A stretch of 64,000 bases of DNA, taken from positions 38,887,885 through 38,951,884 of the forward strand of contig NC_045128.1 in NCBI RefSeq assembly GCF_007655135.1. The letters run 5' to 3'. The notes beneath the pieces are model-generated. The model searched no databases. It saw nothing but the letters and a program-made list of their open reading frames with translations, and had not been told where the DNA came from. This document shows positions 57,431-64,000 of this stretch, one piece after another (position 1 is the first letter of the stretch; each line of letters starts with the position of its first letter). The position numbers and the translations under genes are program-made. The DNA is from Punica granatum. Taxonomy: Eukaryota; Streptophyta; Magnoliopsida; Myrtales; Lythraceae.

Positions 57431-59313
57431 AGGCACTGTAACCATGACTAATTATATCCAGTGCGCGATGTGCAGCTAATTGTTGGACTCGAGTGTTATA
57501 CCAAATTAAGAAAGAGTGATTTCTCTACTTATGTCTTACCGAATTCAATCCATTTGAAAATATGCTAATTTCCAATATGGTTTTGATCTACTGCCCTAAT
57601 TAAACAATCTAGATTCCTTCACGGATTAGCCCCCGTCGCTTCTCTTGCAAGCATCACACACACATTTCCAAGTAATGACACATTGGCCCCTCGGAAACTG
57701 CATGCGACCGACCAATAAAAGATGGCCATGTGTGCGCCAGGAGCCGAGCTTCGGCTATTACGAGGCAGGATCGACCAGTTGAGTAGTCCGGAAGACTCAC
57801 AGATAGATATATCAAATAAGGACCGAGCTTCGTTAGATTCTTTAAAATCAACGCACTTGTTCAAAACATGTTATTGACTACCGATCAGCAGTTTCCCTTC
57901 AAAGAGATAATTATGAGTGGAAAATGGACAAATTGATCCAACGGGCATATGCAATATGAGTCAACATTGGCACTGTTAAGTGGAACAACAAATTTTCATT
58001 GGAATAACAAGATGTCGCAATGAGATTCAACTTGAATCAAACTACAAAATAAATATTTTCAGTGAGTTTCGAATCATGCATGCAACTAAAATCATTTCAC
58101 TGAGAAGAAAGTTTAGTATGCTGTCGAGTCGCATTCTTGTAATTTAATGGAGCAACAATTCATCGGCCGATTAAGACCAAACATGGATTAATAATTCGGG
58201 AGAAAGGAAAAATCGAACCGAAAATTGACTTTGGAGGACAATATGAAAACGAGTTGCGGACCAAATGAAAGTTAGGGAGCCCTTTTTGACCGGTTAGCCT
58301 GAGCAATTTGGACCGATCAAACATCATACCCCCTGACCCAGCCCACCTACTTCATTGCGGAAAGTATTAAATGCTGTCATCATCGACACATGATCAGTAA
58401 TGTAAGGCTACTGTCATTTTCTGATCCTCCGGACATTGATGAATCCCATCCCTCGAATCCTTTCTTTATTAAATTCGACGAGTCTCTATTGCAGAAAGTT
58501 ATATCGAGCTTATGAAAGTTTTGCGGCTACGAAACCGGGGTGTCCATTTTTCGGACGCCGCGATGGTTGGGACATTATGTTACCAATTGGTGCTTGTTGG
58601 TCAAAAGATATTTGTACAGATAGGTAGATCGGACTTTATTGTCGACGCAATTATTTCTTAGACTGTTGGATTTTTCATCCAAAATAATTATAGCTTTTGC
58701 TTTCTGAATAATATAAGAAAAAAGATGATCATGATAAGAATAGGTTTTACCCACGAGATATCATTTGTTCGGATCGAAACTGCACTGTTTTTTCACGACC
58801 ATTCAAGGAGAACGGCCATTTTTTGCTCTTATAAGCCGATCGAGGCTGTCGTATCTCTCACTTCGATCTGCATCTCTCGTATGAGTATCTCTATCTCTAT
58901 CTCTTCGATGGGAGATTTGGTACCTCATCGATCGGCATTTGATTTAATGTGCTCCAACTGGAATTCACTTCAACCCCAACAAAATTTTATTACAGTTCTC
59001 ACACGGAAATTTACAGCTGCTCACTCCAAAATCGTTCAAATCTATTTACAGAAGATGCCCTTTTTCTTAGATCGCAAGAAACGATAAACAAGAAAGGCAA
59101 AAGTGGGGGTGAAAAAAAAAAAGGGAAAAATAAAAACAATCTTCCGTTTTACAATTCCACCTTTTTACCAGCCACGGTACGGCGAATACGGTTATTCAAC
59201 GTGCCACGTCATCCCGACAGCCCGATTCAAGTTTGGCGGGCTCCCCTGGCGTCGGATCACCGCCGTTCCTTCGCAAGCGGGCCCCAATTCCGTCCGTGTG
59301 CCAGATAATACCA
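57431..59313. other. intergenic region
   Basis: 3' flank of carbonic anhydrase gene 3 and 3' flank of the minus-strand gene at 59.3 kb. The 3' flanking repeat that follows gene copies 1 and 2 does not extend here beyond about 57.55 kb. No gene seen. Confidence 0.45.
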
Positions 59314-60231
59314 TCACGCCACGTCGTTGACCCACGCGTCAGATCTCCGACCCGAAGCGAACCTCATCATGCCGCCCAAACCGGGCGGTTCTCCGTCCGC
59401 CGCGCTTCTCCTGGGGAGAGAGAGCGACTCCGAGGAAGGCGCGTCGAGATCACGAGGCGGCAGGCGCTCCCTAATGTCGCGCGTGATTGACGCCGAGCTC
59501 CTTCGAGGCGGTGAGTACCCGCGTGGCGCTTGGCGGTCACCGGACTCCCTCTCCGATCTCCGTCCGGACCGGAACATGGACCGGAAGCTCGACAAGAACC
59601 CGGCTCTCCTCCTCCCGGCTGGCTTGACCTTTTGTGGGGCCGGTTCGCTGGACTTGGACCGCTGGCGGGTCCTTAGCCTGCGGTTGCGGTCCTTCTTGGA
59701 CCTCACGCGTCCCATGCACGAGACCTTGGGCGAGGACGGCTCAATCACCGGAGCCTCCGATTTCCCGGTGGATCCGGACCGTTTGGGGAAAAGCCGAGTG
59801 TTTCCAGCCTTAGCGTTCCGGCGATTCTTCGAGTCGACGAAGCACGACTTCTGAGGCTTCGGGAGTCCAAGAAGCGCGGCCCTGGACTTCCGATTGACGG
59901 AGAAGCGCTGGGAACTGGAGTTCGAGCTCGGAACCAGGCTCGGGTTCAAGTTGGTGGAGTTCGAGTTCCCCTTCGTGGACTCCTTCCGCTCGTAGTAGGC
60001 GTTGCGGTCGAACCAGTCGAACTCCGCGTCTTTGGAGAGCCAGAAGGATTCGGGCGGGAAATCGGGAGGGATCTCTTCGGCCGGAAGCTCCGGGCTTGAA
60101 TCCGCATCCGAATCCAAATCATCCTCTGCAGGAGGCCGTTCTTCGCCGGCGAGAGTCTCGCAGGCGATCTTGTTGTCGCATGAGGCGCCGGCGCAGGCGG
60201 AGACCAGAGCTTCTAGATCCACCTGAGGCAT
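59314..60231 (-). CDS. conserved plant protein, basic and largely disordered
   Basis: A single exon of 305 residues. Conserved-looking blocks: N-terminal MPQVDLEALVSACAG; FPPESFWLSKDAEFDWFDRN (about 59-78) followed by a Lys-Gly-Asn-Ser-Asn stretch; a central LLGLPKPQKSCFVDSKNRR; RLFPKRSGS; and SSPKVSCMGRVRSKKDRNRR. The C-terminal half is Arg/Ser/Pro-rich with GFLSSFRSMFRSGRR, and the protein ends WVNDVA. I recognise this block order from uncharacterised angiosperm proteins but know no function. No signal peptide, TM or catalytic motif; several basic clusters could act in nuclear localisation. The GC-rich coding region contrasts with its surroundings. A GA/CT microsatellite lies in its leader. 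Confidence 0.8.
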   Translation of the reverse strand: MPQVDLEALVSACAGASCDNKIACETLAGEERPPAEDDLDSDADSSPELPAEEIPPDFPPESFWLSKDAEFDWFDRNAYYERKESTKGNSNSTNLNPSLVPSSNSSSQRFSVNRKSRAALLGLPKPQKSCFVDSKNRRNAKAGNTRLFPKRSGSTGKSEAPVIEPSSPKVSCMGRVRSKKDRNRRLRTRQRSKSSEPAPQKVKPAGRRRAGFLSSFRSMFRSGRRSERESGDRQAPRGYSPPRRSSASITRDIRERLPPRDLDAPSSESLSLPRRSAADGEPPGLGGMMRFASGRRSDAWVNDVA

Positions 60232-60281
60232 CTAACTTTACGAGCAAGCTAGGGACAACTTGTTCTAGAGAGAGAAAGGAG

Positions 60282-60285
<4 letters not shown>

Positions 60286-60331
<46 letters not shown>
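60286..60331. repeat. (GA)n microsatellite in the leader of the 59.3-kb gene
   Basis: A nearly pure GA run on the plus strand (CT on the coding strand), 55-100 bases before the start codon. This type is common in plant core promoters and leaders. Confidence 0.85.
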
Positions 60332-60337
<6 letters not shown>

Positions 60338-60799
60338 AGATGGCAATGGAGAGTGGGAAGAGAGATGGAGAGAAGTTTTATACAGAGGGAGGGGATTGTT
60401 TCGTCACGAAAGAGAGATGAGATTCAACGGAGGACTGAGTTTCGGAGATGTTGACTCCTACGTGAACGATGAGGTGAGGTGAACTCACTGACTTCACCCT
60501 TTTTCTTCCCCCCTTTTTTAGGGTGCTAATATAAATTAAATAATTAAAATTCGAACGTTCAATAAATAAATAAAATATGTTCAGTGTCAAAATAACACAA
60601 AAGGAATAGAACAAAAGTTTGATTTAGGAGTCAGGTTCTTTCCTATCTTTTTGTTTTTCCCCTTTCATTTCAAATTGTTCGATTAATATAATGTTTTCAT
60701 ATGTTCCAAATAAAAAAGACAAAAATATAATTTTCTTTAGCAACTTTTTTTTTTTTTTTTTCGTTATGTACTATGATATCCAAAAGCACAACGGTCCCC

Positions 60800-60935
60800 G
60801 ACTAATCCAGGTCGGACCGGATCTTCTCACTAAGAAGTAAAGCTCTTCCAATTAATGTTTTCTTCCATTCACAAAATTCGAATCCGAGACTTTATTTAAG
60901 AAGAACAAGCGTCGAATCACTTGGATCGATCTTGT
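60800..60935 (+). repeat. dispersed ~140-bp repeat, copy 3
   Basis: CTAATCCAGGTCGG, CTCACTAAGAAGTAAAGCTC, TTCACAAAATTCGAATCC, GAGACTTTATTTAAGAAGAA and TCGAATCACTTGGATCG in order. The best-preserved copy in the window. Confidence 0.55.
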
Positions 60936-61389
60936 TGGTTTTTTGGTAGGATTTTTTTTTTTGTAACTTTTAGTTGAGACATCTCTATGCACCGCTCCGC
61001 GTAGCCAGTAAAATACTAAAGTATTAAATGTCTAATTTATTATCAATCGAGGAGTTAGGTTTAATACTTTTTGACATATAAAATGTTGATACTAATGATC
61101 CCCATAATATACATATATATATGCATAGTTTTTTTAATAATTTTCGAAGTGATTTAATTTATTCGTGACTAATTTTACCAAGAAAATTTTATTCGTAACT
61201 AGAGAATTTTTTAGTCAGCTCATATGTCACGGGCGTATGATCGAATGACTTAGAATTTTCAATACGAATCAGGTTGAGAGAAATTAAAGAAAGGATTGCT
61301 CACATGCCATCTTGCATATAAAAAGTATCTAGTTTAGCTAGCGGTCAAATTGATGACAGTCCATAGTGGATAAACAAATATGGCATTAC

Positions 61390-61629
61390 GAGGCCGTTTG
61401 GATTCAGAGTTAAAAGTTATTTTGATTTTGATTTTGATTTTGATCGTGGAAAATGATAAATGAGATATGATTATAAATTTGACTTGGGAAACGTGTGTTT
61501 TTGTTGCGTAGTGTGTTGAATTAAAGTTAAAGTTAAAATTTTTGAATTGGAAAATGTGTATTTTTGTTGTGTAGTGTGTTGAGTTAAAGTTAAAGTTAAA
61601 ATCAATGCACTGTGAATCCAAACGGGACC
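61390..61629. mobile_element. Harbinger/Tourist-like MITE
   Basis: 240 bp. The left end GAGGCCGTTTGGATTCA and the reverse complement of the right end GGTCCCGTTTGGATTCA form imperfect terminal inverted repeats. TAC flanks both sides (61387-61389, 61630-61632), a 3-bp duplication fitting the superfamily, though not the canonical TTA/TAA. Internally a roughly 70-bp segment (GTTAAAGTTAAA...GTGTAGTGTGTTGA) is tandemly duplicated. No coding capacity. Confidence 0.7.
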
Positions 61630-62212
61630 TACATAACCTAATTTTCTATGGTCCAATCTTGGCATGTTATTTTATTCAACCACTCCCATTTTGAAATTTT
61701 TCATACGAGTCTTCGCATTATGCACACAAGTTTATATTGTTTTTTTTTCTCTTTCTCGTTGGCTTTTTCATGTTCTAGAACCTATGATTGAGCAATATTC
61801 TCATTAGATATACATGTCTCGCATGACATTATATCATGCACGATTTACACCTTAATGATTCCAAAATGATTGAGCAGTATTCTCTACGTACTTGTATCGT
61901 TCTGATTGCTGAAATGACATTCTAAATAAGTCTCCATTTAAAAAGTGATCACTAGTATTATAACAGAATGAGATTCTGACTTAAAAGCAATGATTTGGAT
62001 TAACATGGTATTCTTGATTCAAAGGCAAGTGCATGTTCACAAGATTTAAGAAACAATCGACATAGTTCATCTGTTTTTGAAGAAAAAAACAGAAAGGTGT
62101 CTGTAGAGACCATTCTTCTTCGGTGCATGAGCGCTCATGTTGTCAGTTGTTCTACCGTTTACATGCATTTTTTTCCCGGTGTGTTTCCCATGATAGGAAG
62201 CCCAATAGACCC

Positions 62213-62345
62213 AACTAATCCAGTTCGAGCTGACTCACTAAGGAATAAAAACTCTCATAGTCAATTATTTTCTCAATTCAGAAGATTAAAACTCGAGATT
62301 TTATTTAAAAAAAATAAATGTCGAACCGCTTATATTAATCCTTGT
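62213..62345 (+). repeat. dispersed ~140-bp repeat, copy 4
   Basis: CTAATCCAGTTCGAGCTGAC, CTCACTAAGGAATAAAAACTC, ACTCGAGATTTTATTTAAA and GTCGAACCGCTTATATTAATC in order. Confidence 0.5.
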
Positions 62346-62754
62346 TAGAGTTTACATGCAAAAATTTGATCATCCAATAACTCAATAGAGTCGGCGGTTG
62401 ATGAGATATTCAAATACAAGTAGTTTTGAGAATTTCTAAAGTAGCTTTGGCAAGAACCATCTATAGTTAAAACTATATGTGGTTTGCATCAATTGATATC
62501 CAATGGATTTCGATCAATTTAAGTTCAAACTTGGTCCATTGATAAATCAAAGTTCTCTTAATCGTCTTTTTCTGTTTTTATGCTTTGAATTCAGGATTTT
62601 ACTTTAAGAAAAAAATGTGTGGATTATTTGAATTAATTAGAGGCAAAAAAAAAGAAAAAACAATTTCATATGAATATATATATATACGTATACATATATT
62701 GATGAATTTACTTTTCGATAAGTATTATCATATTCGAAAATTCAAAAGATTTCA

Positions 62755-62895
62755 ATTAATTGTATTCGAGTCTAGTCGGTTTACTAAGAGATAAAATTCT
62801 CATAGCATAGATTTTCTTTCATTCAAAAAAACTCAATTCGATATTTTATTTTAAAAAAATAAATATTAAATCACGTAAATCGATCCGTATTGGTT
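62755..62895 (+). repeat. dispersed ~140-bp repeat, copy 5
   Basis: TATTCGAGTCTAGTCGG, TTACTAAGAGATAAAATTCTC, TTCATTCAAAAAAACTC and AAATCACGTAAATCGATC in the shared order; A-rich and more diverged. Confidence 0.45.
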
Positions 62896-63234
62896 ATATT
62901 GAACTTATAGAATATGTACATAGGAAAGGAGGTCAGACCACGTTTCTTGGAAAGACAAAAAGGGATATAAAGCCTGATGGAATTTCTATGGGCTTTAATC
63001 TCAACTTCAAGCCCCATTACAGCCGCCGCCAATGGTGAATTTCTCTTTCTTTGGGCCCCACACACTGTTTTCTATAATACCCCCTTCGCCCCGCGCCCCC
63101 CCCCCCGACCCGGCCCGCCCGCCGTTTTTTTTTTTTTCTCTCCCAATATCACATGTATGATGTATCGTTTTCTTTGTTTATTTAATTATTTTTCATATTA
63201 TAATTTCTTTTTTCTTTTTGATTTATCCTCCGAA

Positions 63235-63375
63235 AATCTAACGGGCCTTGATTAATCTAACTCGATTCGAATCGACCCATCAGTTCTCTTGGCGTGAATT
63301 TTTTTCTATTTGCAATACTCGTACCTGAGATCTTATTTAAGGATAGCAAAGGTCGAATCACTTAGTGATGTTGAT
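63235..63375 (+). repeat. dispersed ~140-bp repeat, copy 6
   Basis: TTAATCTAACTCGATTCGAA, CGTACCTGAGATCTTATTTA and GGTCGAATCACTTAGTGATG in the shared order. Confidence 0.5.
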
Positions 63376-64000
63376 ATTATTATTTATTTTCTTGTCAATG
63401 CTTGCGTATAAATCTGACAAATCATTAACTGAAATCGTCGAGTGGAAGGAAGTAATTCTGCCCTCTATTGATATATAAAGAGTGTACCATGCATATGGAT
63501 AAGCTGTAGATTATTATTATAATTATTATTCACGCACATGCACACAGACAAAAGCCCCTCCTTTCCCTCCCCGTTTTATTAGCACAAAATCCAAAATTTC
63601 CCATTTCTTAAGCACTAATCTCGTGAATTATGCACAACACAAATTGTATTATTTACTGTATTAATTACTGAAATAGTGACTCATTTGACTATGAAAAAAG
63701 TTACAGTATTAATGATTATCAAATCAGTGGAGGGCTCGAGTGAGAATTTTGATGACTCTTGGAGTTGATTTCAATCCAATGAAGGCATAAATACAAATAT
63801 CTGTGGGCGCGTGGGCGCCTGTATATATGACTGGATGTTAATGCTGATCTTAACTTTGCGAAATTATTTGTTCTGTCAAAATCAGGAGCCGCATATATAA
63901 GAATATATTCCTTGAATGTTCACAAGAGGGTTTCTAGAAGGACGCAGATATTATTATAGGGGAGGGAAGGTATAACTCATTCAAAAGGAAAAAGGAATCA

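Larger units (their letters stand above)
60232..64000. other. AT-rich intergenic region
   Basis: No gene recognised. Contains a Harbinger-like MITE, four copies of the dispersed 140-bp repeat, homopolymer runs (C9 near 63101) and short (TA)n tracts. Confidence 0.5.

Noticed and set aside
59327..59854. 175-codon plus-strand open frame
   Set aside because: It is antisense to the 305-residue minus-strand gene. GC-rich coding DNA often leaves the opposite strand open, and no family motif is present.
1..64000. tRNA, rRNA or organelle DNA insertions
   Set aside because: I found no cloverleaf-like gene or organelle-like coding block by eye; a covariance-model scan would be needed to exclude single tRNAs.

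Overview
This is a plant nuclear window, most likely from a eudicot. The genes have many short introns with GT-AG borders. Encoded proteins include organelle-targeted Fe-S/thioredoxin-fold proteins, a PPR protein, a PADRE/DUF4228 protein and secreted alpha-carbonic anhydrases. Intergenic DNA is AT-rich and full of (TA)n tracts, MITEs and LTR retrotransposon debris. I cannot name the species.

Layout. 0.5-17 kb is a compact gene block: a mitochondrial IscA-like Fe-S assembly protein (minus, last exon off the left edge), glucosamine-6-phosphate N-acetyltransferase GNA1 (plus), a syntaxin-6-N-type tail-anchored protein (plus), a 13-exon plastid membrane protein of the At5g03900 type (minus), a plastid NifU-C-like protein (plus, with a GC-AG intron), a single-exon PPR protein (minus) and a PADRE protein (minus). 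17-25.2 kb is a gene desert with a foldback element. At 25.2-29.2 kb lies a 12-exon plastid protein with two thioredoxin/GST-N-like modules (At5g03880 type). From memory, the IscA-like, At5g03900, PADRE and At5g03880 types are also neighbours on Arabidopsis chromosome 5, so this looks like a conserved microsyntenic backbone into which other genes have been inserted.

29.2-57.5 kb is the accessory region: a tandem array of three six-exon alpha-carbonic anhydrase genes, separated by repeated non-coding blocks (called X here), Ty3/gypsy pol relics, a 64-bp minisatellite, and two pieces of a pseudogene copied from the syntaxin-like gene 40-50 kb upstream. Several transposons sit here with readable target-site duplications: a nearly intact young Ty1/copia element (631-bp LTRs, one in-frame stop between gag and pol), a Mutator-like foldback element, a TRIM inside an intron of the second carbonic anhydrase, and a 5'-truncated LINE. 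For the copia and LINE insertions, the paralogous X blocks preserve the unoccupied site.

57.5-64 kb holds one basic, probably disordered, conserved plant protein (minus) and AT-rich intergenic DNA with a Harbinger-like MITE and several copies of a roughly 140-bp dispersed repeat.

I see no operon-like system. The carbonic anhydrase genes are a dosage or neofunctionalisation candidate set. The most unusual feature is the mosaic duplication history around the split syntaxin pseudogene.
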